DNA from: Crocinitomicaceae bacterium
GTDB taxonomy: Bacteria > Bacteroidota > Bacteroidia > Flavobacteriales_D > Crocinitomicaceae
DNA length: 64,000 nt
Assembly (NCBI GenBank): GCA_024643365.1
Contig: JAHENC010000002.1
Location: forward strand, 186,001 to 250,000
Reading direction: 5' to 3'
In this document: positions 55,148-64,000 of the stretch, one piece after another
How positions within the stretch are numbered: position 1 is the first letter of the stretch
Layout: each line of letters opens with the position of its first letter
Translations under genes and position numbers: made by a program
Notes under the pieces: generated by a model
Database searches by the model: none
Told to the model about the DNA's origin: nothing
The model's input: the letters and a program-made list of their open reading frames with translations, nothing else

Positions 55148-57531
55148 TAAAATTTCATTTGTATTTGTGCGATAAAGTTTCTCGGTGGCTGAATATCTCC
55201 AGGTCGACTTGAATATTCTGCATTCAATAAATTGTTTGCAATGAAACTTACACGGAAATTTTCGTTGATTTTATAAGCGATGCGTGCATCAAAAACGACA
55301 TTCCCTTTATTGTGCTGTTGTCTATATTCTTTGAGTCCAGGAAGGATGTAAACTGTACTATTCACCGCTGGATCCAAGTCCGATTCAAAAACCCGATCGA
55401 TGTTGCGCATAAAACTATTGTAGCGAGAAGAAACGCCAAAACTCCAATCTTTGTAATTGGCTTCAATATCTGCTTTTGCTAAATGTTTAAATCGGTATTT
55501 CAACATATTCGTCGTTGTATCTGAATAGGTGGCTATGTAGAGATTATTGCTGTTTAAACTAATCGGATTCATGTATGTATAACCAAGAAGGGAAACTAAT
55601 TCCACGTTTCCTAATTTACCCATGGAATTGAAGGAAAAATCCAATCCTGAAATTCTGGCCTTTTCTACATTTTGGGCCTGGAATCCAACCCAATCACCTA
55701 CATTGTAATTTCCGCTAGTTAAGAAAGTAATATCCTCCGGACTTGGATTAATTGGATTCAATGGTTTTTGAGAAATTGGATTAAAATACACAAAAGAAAA
55801 TTCCATCATATTGCTATACTGATTAACAAAAGCAGCCAAATCGATAAATCCTTTCCAAGAACCAATTTTTACACCTTGTTTGATGCCAATTTCTCCTGCC
55901 CAACCAATTTCCGGAGTCAAAAAGGGATTCGGGAAAATATTCAAGGCTCCAACGGATGTTTGTGTGTATCGTTCAGCTACGGAAGGATAACGAATACCTT
56001 GTCCAAAGGACGCCCGTAAATGCGTAAACTTCGCTGCTTGATAGTGAATCCCTGTGCGAAGAATCGGGTAAAAAGGAATTTTAATGTTCTTCTCTTCAGA
56101 AATCATAAAATCCGTGTCTCCACTTTTTCCATCCATTTGGAAATATTCCAAACGTGCACCTGCACTAAAGTCCCATTTCCCTTTATGCAATTCAAGTTGT
56201 GAATATAGTGCCAGGTTTTCAGAATTGTGATCGCCAAATAAATTTGACTTGACAACATTGTAAATGTTTGATGCTCCCGAGGTAAGCGTTCCACCATTTT
56301 TAAATTGCTTTTGAATAGAGTAATCAGAAAAATAGATTACCGCACCATTGCTTTGACTTGGATTATTGATGTTGGTATTTCGTGCATAATAAACACGCGT
56401 TTTTAAATGATGTAAATTGTTCTTTTTATCAATGAATTTAATATATGGATCAACAAACAAACGTTGGCCAAAATTGTAGGTAAGCGTAGAAGCAGCGTTA
56501 CTTGTATCCGCACCACCACTTGGAACATATCCCAATGAGTCACTTTGCCAGATTAAAAAACTACCTGTCTTTTGTGCTTGATAATTGTAGCCTATTCCGG
56601 CTTTCAAACGAGTAGCCGTTTTTGGACGAAAATAAATGGTCCCGCTGACACGAGCACGGTTTTCTATCTCACCTTGACGGTACCCATCATTTTTAAACAG
56701 CGTCGTGGAAATTGTATACCCCATGTAGCGATTCATTTTGGAATGATAAGCCTCTACTTGCTGAAACATGGGTGACTTATCCCACCATTTTAGACTTGCC
56801 CTAGCCGGATCTCCATAGATTCCATTTTGGATTTTAATTTTCGTTTCCGGCGTTGATTTCGGTTCTTTTTCCGCCAAAGCAATGACTCCATTTAAGGCCC
56901 CGCTGCCGTATAGCACGGAAGATGCACCTTTCATTACCTCAATTTGAGAAGCTTGTTCCATTGGGATTGCATTCCACTGTGTATCTCCAGCGTAACCAGA
57001 AAGCAAAGGCATTCCGTTCCACAGAAGCAATACTCGGCTTCCTGTACCGTAGGCAAATCCTGATCCACCACGGATACTTACTTGACCATCCATGGTGTAA
57101 ACTCCGGGTGTTTGATCCACCGCTTGTTCTAAGTCCGTGATTCCTTTGTTATCGATGAGTTGTGGCTTGATGATTTCCATGGAAACAGGAATTTCTTCAA
57201 TCGCTTGTTTGCGTTTTCCAGCACTGACAACAACTGTTGTTTCATCCTTGGTTCTTGTTTTTAAGAAAATGGTGATTGGTCCAGCGGATTTAATATCAAT
57301 TGTATCATTGATAAACTGAATCATGGATACAATGATTTTAACCGGATATTTTGACGGAGTTAAGGTAAATTCTCCAGCGTAATTTGTGAGTGTTTTTTGT
57401 CCATCAGAGGAAATGACTTTTACATTTTGAAGTGCCTGATTATCTTCTGAACTGAAAACTGTTCCGGTGACTTGTCCTTGAACCAATAACGTGAACAAGG
57501 TGAAAAATGATGCGAAAAGTAATTTATTCAT
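55147..57531 (-). CDS. TonB-dependent receptor with carboxypeptidase-like N-terminal domain (copy A)
   Basis: 794 aa, signal peptide 1-19 (ending VQGQ). A carboxypeptidase-regulatory-like domain spans about 20-95, the plug domain about 110-230 (IEEIPVSMEIIKPQLI and GVYTMDGQVSIRGGSGFAYG), and the remainder is the 22-strand barrel, ending in FIAQIQMKF. It imports a ligand across the outer membrane using TonB energy. No SusD partner is nearby, so a glycan role is not implied. The next gene upstream is a close paralogue, and kdsB overlaps its stop codon. Confidence 0.93.
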   Translation of the reverse strand: MNKLLFASFFTLFTLLVQGQVTGTVFSSEDNQALQNVKVISSDGQKTLTNYAGEFTLTPSKYPVKIIVSMIQFINDTIDIKSAGPITIFLKTRTKDETTVVVSAGKRKQAIEEIPVSMEIIKPQLIDNKGITDLEQAVDQTPGVYTMDGQVSIRGGSGFAYGTGSRVLLLWNGMPLLSGYAGDTQWNAIPMEQASQIEVMKGASSVLYGSGALNGVIALAEKEPKSTPETKIKIQNGIYGDPARASLKWWDKSPMFQQVEAYHSKMNRYMGYTISTTLFKNDGYRQGEIENRARVSGTIYFRPKTATRLKAGIGYNYQAQKTGSFLIWQSDSLGYVPSGGADTSNAASTLTYNFGQRLFVDPYIKFIDKKNNLHHLKTRVYYARNTNINNPSQSNGAVIYFSDYSIQKQFKNGGTLTSGASNIYNVVKSNLFGDHNSENLALYSQLELHKGKWDFSAGARLEYFQMDGKSGDTDFMISEEKNIKIPFYPILRTGIHYQAAKFTHLRASFGQGIRYPSVAERYTQTSVGALNIFPNPFLTPEIGWAGEIGIKQGVKIGSWKGFIDLAAFVNQYSNMMEFSFVYFNPISQKPLNPINPSPEDITFLTSGNYNVGDWVGFQAQNVEKARISGLDFSFNSMGKLGNVELVSLLGYTYMNPISLNSNNLYIATYSDTTTNMLKYRFKHLAKADIEANYKDWSFGVSSRYNSFMRNIDRVFESDLDPAVNSTVYILPGLKEYRQQHNKGNVVFDARIAYKINENFRVSFIANNLLNAEYSSRPGDIQPPRNFIAQIQMKF

Positions 57532-57593
57532 AATAACGTAGTAGGATGTGAAAATAACGAATTCAAAGAGAATTTCGTGTGTTCAGCTCGAAA

Positions 57594-59900
57594 TTATAAA
57601 TCGTACTGCAACTGAAGTGTGAAATTTCTTGGTGCTTGAAGGTCCCCTGGACGCGAAGCATATTCTGCATTTAAAAAGTTATTGGCAATGAAATTTAACT
57701 TTACTCCTTTTTTCAACTCGTAGCTCAGGCGGGCATCGAAGACAAAAACACCTTTATTGTATTGCTGGCGATACTGCTGCATTCCCACGAGTAATTCCGT
57801 TCCCAAAACACCCACTTCAAAGGCTCTGTCAATGTTTTTCATGAAACTATTGTAGCGCATGGACCCACCAATACTCCACTTTTTATACGTTGCTTGAATG
57901 TCCGCTTTTGCCAAATGATTGAAACGATATTTTAACATATTCGTCGAAGTATCGGAGAAGGAAGCTCTATAAATGGGGTCGTTATTAAGACTAATTGGAT
58001 TCATATAGGTGTAACCAAGCAAGGAAACCACTTCAACATTTCCAATTTTTCCAGAGCTATTAAACGAAAACTCCAATCCAGTAATTCTCGCTTTTTCAGC
58101 ATTCTGCGCTTGAAAACCCACCCAATTGTACAAGTAATTGATGGCATCCGGATTGCTTGTTTGTAAAAAAGCCATTGTATCAGGCTTATAAACACCGAAA
58201 GAAAATTCTGTCATATTACTATATTGATTGACAAATCCAGCGACATCAATCATGCCCATCCATTTTCCAAACTTGAGAATTTGCTTCCAACCAATTTCAC
58301 TATTCCAACCTGTTTCTGGTCGCAAATCGGGATTTCTAAAAATGCGTACACTACCTACTGAAGCCGAAATGTATCGTTCCGCAACCGAGGGAAAACGAAT
58401 TCCTTGTCCAATGGATGCTCTCAAATGAGATGCTTTATTGATCGCATAATGTGTTCCCAAGCGAAAAATAGGGTAAACCGGAGAAGTAAATTTATCTGAA
58501 ATGACGAATTGGGTCTCGGGTTTCGATTTATCCAACTGACAATATTCCAATCTAAGTCCAGCGGTTAAATCGAGTTTTTTTAGTTTCGTTTCCACTTGCT
58601 CATACAAAGCCAAATTATTGCTTAAGTGATTATCAAAAACATAACTTGTTACTTTATTGGTCATATTCATGAATCCCGAAATGAGATTCGTGTTTCCGAT
58701 TTTTTTCTGGATGTTATAATCAGCATAGTACATTTCTGCAAATGACGCATCATAAACCTTGTCTGAATTTCCGGTTGTCACCAAGTAATACCTTGTTCGC
58801 AAATAATGTTTATTGTCGTGTCTATCGATAAACTTAAGGTACGGGTCTACATTTAAGCGAACAGCACGTTGACGACTCAACGTGTTTTCTAGCGCTTGGT
58901 AACCCATAGAATCGTTTTTCCAAAGGATAAAAACTCCTTTGTCTTGCCATTGAAATTGGTAACTCATTCCCAATTTCATTTTCGTATATTTCTTTGGAAA
59001 GTAATAAACGGATCCGTTAATGCGTGCACGTTTTTCGTCATTTCCTGCGCGGTAACCTTCATCGATGAGTCCGTTAACTCCGATGGTATATCCAAATTTT
59101 CCTTTTGATTTTCCGTAATACACGTCAAGTAAATGACTAGTTGGATTTCTTGTCCACCAAGTCATGGAACTACGTTTTGGGTCTCCGTAAACACCAGACT
59201 GGTATTTCATTGTTAATTGACCTTCAGGTTTTGCTTCCTTTTCGGTGAGTGCAATGATTCCGTTCAACGCTCCACTTCCGTAAAGTACCGACGAAGCACC
59301 TTTCAAAATTTCAATTTGCGAAGCTTGTTCCATTGGTACAGCATTCCATTTTACATCTCCAACATCGGGAGAGAGCATTGGAATTCCATTCCATAACAAC
59401 ATGACACGACTACCTGCTCCATAAGCATATCCTCCACCCCCTCGAATACTGACTTGTCCGTCCATAGTAAATACACCCGGACTTTGATTTACTGCTTGTT
59501 CCAGATTCGTAAAACCTTTATTCGCTATTAAAGCTGGTTTTAAAATTTCAATTGAAATAGGAATCTCTTCAATGTTTTGATTACGTTTTCCGGACGTTAC
59601 TACAACCGTTTTTACATCTTGAGAAAGTACAGATAAAGACATATTCACATAGCCCAATTGTTGAATTCGAATGGAATCAACTTCAAATCCTTTTTTCTGA
59701 AAATACAGTGTGACAGGTAATTTTTTTACAGGAATGGTAAATGTTCCATATGAATTCGTCTCCACCCTTTCGTTTTCAGACGATTTCACTGAAACTTGAG
59801 CGATTACAACTTTTGATTCTTTGTTAATTATGACACCGGATAATTGCGCAAAAATGTATCCTTGAAGAATGCAAAAAAATGCAAATAAGTATTTTTTCAT
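57594..59900 (-). CDS. TonB-dependent receptor, paralogue (copy B)
   Basis: 768 aa with the same layout as copy A: signal peptide (1-19), carboxypeptidase-like domain, plug (IEEIPISIEILKPALI and GVFTMDGQVSIRGGGGYAYG) and barrel ending FTLQLQYDL. The plug and the last 100 residues (MRYNSFMKNIDRAFE, NNFLNAEYASRPGDLQAPRNF) are nearly alike in both copies, but extracellular loops differ, indicating tandem duplication with altered ligand specificity. The 62 bases between the copies hold no visible terminator, so the two and kdsB are probably one transcript. Confidence 0.93.
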   Translation of the reverse strand: MKKYLFAFFCILQGYIFAQLSGVIINKESKVVIAQVSVKSSENERVETNSYGTFTIPVKKLPVTLYFQKKGFEVDSIRIQQLGYVNMSLSVLSQDVKTVVVTSGKRNQNIEEIPISIEILKPALIANKGFTNLEQAVNQSPGVFTMDGQVSIRGGGGYAYGAGSRVMLLWNGIPMLSPDVGDVKWNAVPMEQASQIEILKGASSVLYGSGALNGIIALTEKEAKPEGQLTMKYQSGVYGDPKRSSMTWWTRNPTSHLLDVYYGKSKGKFGYTIGVNGLIDEGYRAGNDEKRARINGSVYYFPKKYTKMKLGMSYQFQWQDKGVFILWKNDSMGYQALENTLSRQRAVRLNVDPYLKFIDRHDNKHYLRTRYYLVTTGNSDKVYDASFAEMYYADYNIQKKIGNTNLISGFMNMTNKVTSYVFDNHLSNNLALYEQVETKLKKLDLTAGLRLEYCQLDKSKPETQFVISDKFTSPVYPIFRLGTHYAINKASHLRASIGQGIRFPSVAERYISASVGSVRIFRNPDLRPETGWNSEIGWKQILKFGKWMGMIDVAGFVNQYSNMTEFSFGVYKPDTMAFLQTSNPDAINYLYNWVGFQAQNAEKARITGLEFSFNSSGKIGNVEVVSLLGYTYMNPISLNNDPIYRASFSDTSTNMLKYRFNHLAKADIQATYKKWSIGGSMRYNSFMKNIDRAFEVGVLGTELLVGMQQYRQQYNKGVFVFDARLSYELKKGVKLNFIANNFLNAEYASRPGDLQAPRNFTLQLQYDL

Positions 59901-59963
59901 TCGGAAAAGCCTGATGTTTTTTATTAACTTAATATAACGAATCTAATCATTTTTTTGAATTTT

Positions 59964-61067
59964 ATGCCACTTGAACTTTACAAAATCGCACTTGGACAAC
60001 TGAAAGGAATTGGTCCTTCAAGAGCAACGAGAATCTTAGGAAAACTATCCTCACTCTCGGATTTATTTACACAAACCGACCGAGAATTACACCTTCAAAC
60101 AGGTGTTTCACTTTCCATATTAAAGGAAATGAATCGGGGTGAAGCACTGCTGATCGCTGAAAAACAACAGTCCTTTAATGAGCGAAACCAGATTTTGTCG
60201 CATTTTTTCATGGATGAAGATTATCCTAGAAGGTTGCGCCAATGTCCAGATGCACCCATCGTTCTCTTTTCTAAGGGCCTGACTGATTTAAATCATTCAA
60301 ATGTTGTTTCTGTTGTTGGCACAAGAAATCAGACGGAATATGGACGAAAATTAGTAGAAGAATTATTGGATACAATACAGTCCAAGGACTTAACGATTAT
60401 CAGCGGATTAGCTTATGGAGTAGATATTCACGTTCATGAGACTTGCGTGCAAAAAGGAATCTTTAATATCGGCGTTTTAGGACATAGTTTAGATCGGATT
60501 TATCCATATCAACACCGAAAAGTTGCTGAGAAAATGCTAGAAAATGGTGGATGGATTAGTGAATTCATCGTTGGAACAAAACCCGACCGAATGAACTTCC
60601 CCATGAGAAATCGCATTATTGCAGGAATGTCCGATGCCATCATTGTTGTTGAAAGTAAAACAAAGGGTGGTTCGATCATCACCGCGGATCTTGGGAATGA
60701 TTATAACAGAGATGTTTTTGCTTTTCCTGGTAGCGTTCACCAAGAACAATCAGAGGGATGTAATTGGTTGATTCAAAAACAGAAGGCTCATTTGATTCAA
60801 AATGGAACTGATTTTTTAACGTTTATGAATTGGCATTTAGATATGCCACAAAAACAACTTGAATTATTCCCTGAACTAGAAGAATTAGAATTGAAGGTAT
60901 ACCAAACTTTGGTTGAGCTGAAGGAAGGGCATATTGATGTAATCGCCATGAAGTCAGGATTAAGTACTTCGCAATTAAATGTGCTTTTATTTCAATTAGA
61001 AATGAAAAACGTCGTTCAATCAAGCTCTGGAAATCGCTATGCTTTACAATGGAGACATTGCGCTTAA
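59964..61067 (+). CDS. dprA: DNA processing protein DprA
   Basis: 367 aa from the ATG at 59964; the TTG nine bases earlier is less likely. An N-terminal helix-hairpin-helix (LKGIGPSRATRILG) precedes the Rossmann-like core with SVVGTRNQTEYG, ISGLAYGVDI, GGSIITADLG and FAFPGSVHQEQSEGCNWLI. A C-terminal winged-helix (about 300-365) is present. DprA loads RecA onto incoming single-stranded DNA in transformation. No competence gene is adjacent. The last 24 bases overlap dgkA on the other strand. Confidence 0.94.
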   Translation: MPLELYKIALGQLKGIGPSRATRILGKLSSLSDLFTQTDRELHLQTGVSLSILKEMNRGEALLIAEKQQSFNERNQILSHFFMDEDYPRRLRQCPDAPIVLFSKGLTDLNHSNVVSVVGTRNQTEYGRKLVEELLDTIQSKDLTIISGLAYGVDIHVHETCVQKGIFNIGVLGHSLDRIYPYQHRKVAEKMLENGGWISEFIVGTKPDRMNFPMRNRIIAGMSDAIIVVESKTKGGSIITADLGNDYNRDVFAFPGSVHQEQSEGCNWLIQKQKAHLIQNGTDFLTFMNWHLDMPQKQLELFPELEELELKVYQTLVELKEGHIDVIAMKSGLSTSQLNVLLFQLEMKNVVQSSSGNRYALQWRHCA

Positions 61068-61412
61068 ATGAGGAGAGAAGATCAGAATTCCAACAATAAC
61101 GGCAGAAATACTCATCATCAACACCGCGCCTGCTGCAATGTCTTTCACTTGTTTGATCTTCGCATTGTATTCCAAAGTGTAGACATCAGACAATAATTCG
61201 ATGCTCGTGTTTATAGCTTCCAGTGTGAAAACTGCGGCACTTGCACCTAAGATCCATAGCCATTCGAATCGATTCAAATCAACTATGAATCCAGCCACTA
61301 AAACCAAAGTGAAAACGACTAATTGAATTCGAGCATTACGGCTTTCACTAAATAGACCCTGAATCCCGATAATGGCAATTTTCAGCGCCGAAAAAAAGTT
61401 TGTGTGTTTCAT
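61044..61412 (-). CDS. dgkA: Diacylglycerol kinase family membrane protein
   Basis: 122 aa with three or four transmembrane helices. The catalytic signature EAINTSIELLSD is intact (about 64-75). DgkA-type enzymes phosphorylate diacylglycerol or undecaprenol. Length matches the small bacterial family. The 3' end overlaps the convergent dprA by 24 bases. Confidence 0.92.
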   Translation of the reverse strand: MKHTNFFSALKIAIIGIQGLFSESRNARIQLVVFTLVLVAGFIVDLNRFEWLWILGASAAVFTLEAINTSIELLSDVYTLEYNAKIKQVKDIAAGAVLMMSISAVIVGILIFSPHLSAMSPL

Positions 61413-61446
61413 CGTTTTGAAATTAGTTAAAAAAATAAAAATGACG

Positions 61447-61454
61447 TAATTTTG
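61447..61454 (+). promoter_or_regulatory. Promoter -7 box of the metH riboswitch transcript
   Basis: TAATTTTG fits TAnnTTTG. The predicted transcript start near 61459 lies just upstream of the riboswitch P1 helix. Confidence 0.55.
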
Positions 61455-61474
61455 TAGACACGTTCATTTAAATA

Positions 61475-61578
61475 AACTTATAAAGAAAGGTGGAGGGACT
61501 GGCCCTACGAAACCTTGGCAACCTGCCTTCATGGAAAAGGTGCCAAATCCGATTCCTAATTATGGAAAAAGATAAGTT
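61475..61578 (+). promoter_or_regulatory. SAM-I (S-box) riboswitch
   Basis: The core motif AGGTGGAGGGACTGGCCC, then GAAACCTTGGCAACC and GGTGCCAAATCC, matches the SAM-I aptamer. P1 closes between AACTTAT (61475-61481) and ATAAGTT (61572-61578). The next element, GAAACAA-CCG-TTGTTTC (61579-61595), is a hairpin without a T-run, so control may be translational or by other means. It precedes metH, a SAM-linked target. Confidence 0.93.
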
Positions 61579-61623
61579 GAAACAACCGTTGTTTCCGACA
61601 CATTTCTTTGTTATTACACGCAC

Positions 61624-62613
61624 ATGAAAAGCGCATTAGAAACAGCATTAGCCACACGCATTTTAGTATTAGACGGAGCCATGGGAACCATGATTCAGCG
61701 CCACCAATTGGAAGAATTTGACTTTCGAGAAGGTGCCTTTGAACAACATGAAAAACCCTTAAAAGGTAACAATGACCTTTTGTCAATTACAAGACCTGAA
61801 ATTATAAAAGACATCCATCGCCAGTACTTGCAAGCCGGAGCGGACATAGTTGAAACAAATACGTTCTCTGGAACGACTATCGCACAAGCAGATTACGGTC
61901 TAGAAGACGCAGTTTATGCCATTAACTTCGAAAGCGCGAAAATCGCCAAAGAAGTTTGTGCTGAATTTACAGATCGAACGAGGTTCGTCGCTGGATCAAT
62001 TGGACCTACGAATCGCACTGCGTCCATTTCTCCAGATGTCAATGACCCTGGATTTAGAGCCGTTAGTTTTGATGACCTTGTACTTGCCTACAAACATCAA
62101 GTCAATGCTTTAATGGATGGAGGCGTTGATCTTCTACTTGTCGAGACCATCTTTGACACACTCAATGCAAAGGCTGCACTTTTTGCCATTGACGAAGTAT
62201 TTGAAGAACGGAAAATAAAACTTCCCATCATGGTTTCGGGAACAATCACAGATCAAAGTGGCCGAACATTAACCGGTCAAACAACCGAAGCATTTTTGAT
62301 TTCGCTATCTCATATGCCATTGCTATCCATTGGTTTAAATTGTGCATTAGGAGCTTCCATGATGAGGCCATATTTACAGATTTTAAATGAAAAATCAACG
62401 TTCGCTGTCAGTGCACATCCGAACGCAGGACTCCCAAATGAATTTGGACAATATGAAGAAAGTCCACAAATGATGGCGAATCAAATCAAGAGCTTCCTCG
62501 AAGAGGGATTAGTAAATATTATTGGCGGTTGTTGTGGAACAACTCCAGATCACATCAAAGCAATCGCTGACATCGCGAAAAATTACGCACCACGTCAAAT
62601 AAACCAAGCATAA
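61624..62613 (+). CDS. metH: Split MetH, homocysteine-binding module
   Basis: 329 aa. It is the homocysteine S-methyltransferase domain of cobalamin-dependent methionine synthase: [30 protein letters not shown], and zinc-ligand cysteines in LNCALGAS and [10 protein letters not shown]. The folate, cobalamin and activation domains are encoded by the next gene, 19 bases downstream. Such a split is seen in other Bacteroidetes. It is directly controlled by the SAM-I riboswitch. The end falls at a domain boundary, so this is a true split rather than a frameshift. Confidence 0.93.
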   Translation: MKSALETALATRILVLDGAMGTMIQRHQLEEFDFREGAFEQHEKPLKGNNDLLSITRPEIIKDIHRQYLQAGADIVETNTFSGTTIAQADYGLEDAVYAINFESAKIAKEVCAEFTDRTRFVAGSIGPTNRTASISPDVNDPGFRAVSFDDLVLAYKHQVNALMDGGVDLLLVETIFDTLNAKAALFAIDEVFEERKIKLPIMVSGTITDQSGRTLTGQTTEAFLISLSHMPLLSIGLNCALGASMMRPYLQILNEKSTFAVSAHPNAGLPNEFGQYEESPQMMANQIKSFLEEGLVNIIGGCCGTTPDHIKAIADIAKNYAPRQINQA

Positions 62614-62632
62614 CCCACTTTTCCTCGAAAAA

Positions 62633-64000
62633 ATGTCAAATTCATTGAAATTATCCGGACTTGAACCCCTCATTGTAAATGCGGAAAGCAACTTCATTAA
62701 CATTGGTGAACGCACCAATGTTACTGGTTCCCGAGCATTTTTACGCATGATTCAGGAAGGAGATTATGAAGCAGCCGTTGCTGTTGCACGTGAGCAAGTA
62801 GAAGGTGGCGCGCAGATTATCGATATCAATATGGATGAAGGAATGATCGATGGAAAAGAAGCCATGATTCGTTTCTTAAACCTCATCGCTGCCGAACCAG
62901 ATATTGCACGCGTTCCAATTATGATTGATAGTTCGAAGTGGGAAATCATTGAGGCAGGATTAAAATGTATTCAAGGCAAAGGGATTGTTAATTCAATTTC
63001 ACTGAAGGAAGGTGAAGAAAAATTCATTGAACAAGCTAAAAAAATAAAGCGCTATGGCGCGGCAGTCATTGTCATGGCTTTTGACGAAAATGGTCAAGCG
63101 GATAGTTATGAGAGACGGATTGAAATTTGTCAACGCTCATACGATATCCTCACTAAAGAAGTTCTTTTCGCCAAAGATGACATCATCTTTGACCCAAACA
63201 TCTTTCCAGTTGCAACGGGAATGGAAGAACATAACAACAATGCCTTAGATTTTTTCAGGGCAACAAAATGGATCCGCACAAATCTTCCCGGAGCACATGT
63301 CAGCGGAGGCGTTTCAAATGTGTCCTTTTCCTTTCGAGGAAACAATAAAGTACGCGAAGCCATGCACTCCGCATTTCTTTATCATGCAATTGCTCACGGT
63401 ATGGATATGGGAATTGTCAATCCAAGCATGCTGGAAGTATATAGCGACATTGAGCCACAACTATTAGAATTTGTTGAGGACGTATTACTAAATCGTCGAC
63501 CAGATGCTACCGAGCGCTTATTAGAATTAGCTGAAACCGTTAAAGGCGATGGAAAGAAAAAAGAAATCGATTTAAGTTGGAGAAATGCATCTGTGAAAGA
63601 GCGCTTGTCTTATGCATTGGTGAAAGGACTCGTGGAATTTATCGATGAGGATGTAGAAGAATGTAGACATTTATTTGACCGACCAATTGAAGTTATCGAA
63701 GGTCCGTTGATGGATGGGATGAACACCGTCGGTGATTTGTTTGGAAGTGGTAAAATGTTTCTTCCGCAAGTAGTGAAGTCTGCAAGAGTAATGAAAAAAG
63801 CCGTGGCTTATCTACTTCCTTACATTGAAGCAGAAAAGGACGGAAAAAGTTCTTACGCAGGAAAGATCCTGATGGCCACCGTAAAAGGAGATGTGCATGA
63901 CATTGGAAAAAATATAGTAGGTGTTGTACTCGCTTGTAATAATTATGAAGTGATCGACATTGGTGTCATGGTTCCGGCGGAAAAAATCATTCAAACGGCA
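62633..64000 (+). CDS. Split MetH, folate and cobalamin modules (runs off the right edge)
   Basis: 456 codons are visible and the frame is open at the window end. The pterin-binding barrel is at about 15-290 ([52 protein letters not shown]). The cobalamin cap domain follows (about 310-410) and then the B12-binding Rossmann with [13 protein letters not shown] (about 421-433). The activation domain should lie beyond the edge. It works with the adjacent homocysteine module to form methionine from homocysteine and 5-methyl-THF. Confidence 0.95.
   Translation, partial: MSNSLKLSGLEPLIVNAESNFINIGERTNVTGSRAFLRMIQEGDYEAAVAVAREQVEGGAQIIDINMDEGMIDGKEAMIRFLNLIAAEPDIARVPIMIDSSKWEIIEAGLKCIQGKGIVNSISLKEGEEKFIEQAKKIKRYGAAVIVMAFDENGQADSYERRIEICQRSYDILTKEVLFAKDDIIFDPNIFPVATGMEEHNNNALDFFRATKWIRTNLPGAHVSGGVSNVSFSFRGNNKVREAMHSAFLYHAIAHGMDMGIVNPSMLEVYSDIEPQLLEFVEDVLLNRRPDATERLLELAETVKGDGKKKEIDLSWRNASVKERLSYALVKGLVEFIDEDVEECRHLFDRPIEVIEGPLMDGMNTVGDLFGSGKMFLPQVVKSARVMKKAVAYLLPYIEAEKDGKSSYAGKILMATVKGDVHDIGKNIVGVVLACNNYEVIDIGVMVPAEKIIQTA

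Noticed and set aside
61624-64000. Frameshifted or broken metH
   Set aside because: The first protein ends exactly after the homocysteine domain and the second begins with its own ATG at the folate domain, with 19 bases between; both keep all key residues.

Overview
The window is about 64 kb of low-GC bacterial chromosome from the phylum Bacteroidetes, most likely order Flavobacteriales (a Fluviicola/Crocinitomicaceae-type organism is a guess from gene style). The evidence is: the start of a type IX secretion/gliding operon (porP then gldK/porK), several proteins with type IX C-terminal sorting domains, a fused branched-chain 2-oxoacid dehydrogenase E1, a split metH, two TonB-dependent receptors with carboxypeptidase-like N-terminal domains, and repeated TAnnTTTG promoter boxes, the Bacteroidetes housekeeping -7 element. 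There is no plasmid, phage or transposon signature. Almost everything is chromosomal housekeeping or surface biology.

Layout. 1-9.1 kb (minus strand): partial gldK/porK, porP, an arginase-fold protein with lost metal ligands, a MazG-like pyrophosphohydrolase, the fused E1 enzyme, then an operon of ECF sigma factor, membrane anti-sigma-like protein and outer-membrane barrel. 9.1-15.7 kb: two amidohydrolase-family proteins, a DNA alkylation repair protein, RNase P RNA (rnpB) and a T9SS cargo protein. 15.7-24.6 kb: a large Upf1-like SF1 helicase, yidD, a lytic transglycosylase, then a minus-strand run msrB-menC-rlmH-nifU-like-mrp-lipoprotein and a DUF423 gene. 24.6-31.7 kb (plus strand): bcp, recA, a lipoprotein, trxA, a membrane pyrophosphatase with a Cys/Met-rich tail, an alkyltransferase-like protein and a trans-sulfuration enzyme.

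31.7-40 kb: a LytS/LytT-like two-component pair, a CHU_C surface protein, a small barrel, a LamG T9SS protein and a kelch-like transmembrane protein with a putative DNA-binding tail. 40-41.1 kb: a 123-bp tandem repeat joined by an inverted junction to the terminator of tRNA-Arg(TCT), then tRNA-Pro(TGG) and tRNA-Ser(GCT). 41.2-55 kb: purM, xseB, a TerB/J-domain protein, htpG, an SDR oxidoreductase, an M1 aminopeptidase, pgk and gap (convergent), a lipoprotein, a C1 peptidase, an HU-CCDC81/SPOR protein and kdsB. 55-64 kb: two paralogous TonB-dependent receptors, dprA, dgkA, then a SAM-I riboswitch controlling split metH, whose second gene runs off the right edge.

The observations most worth following are: (1) the tRNA-Arg terminator-derived inverted and tandem repeat at 40.29-40.71 kb; (2) the roughly 100-residue Cys/Met-rich tail on the pyrophosphatase; (3) a perfect 9+3+9 palindrome over the recA -33 region; (4) promoter geometry, calibrated by the rnpB 5' end, that predicts leaderless mRNAs for trxA and the alkyltransferase-like gene; (5) the kelch/TM/DNA-binding hybrid. 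No clear new defence system or mobile island is visible.
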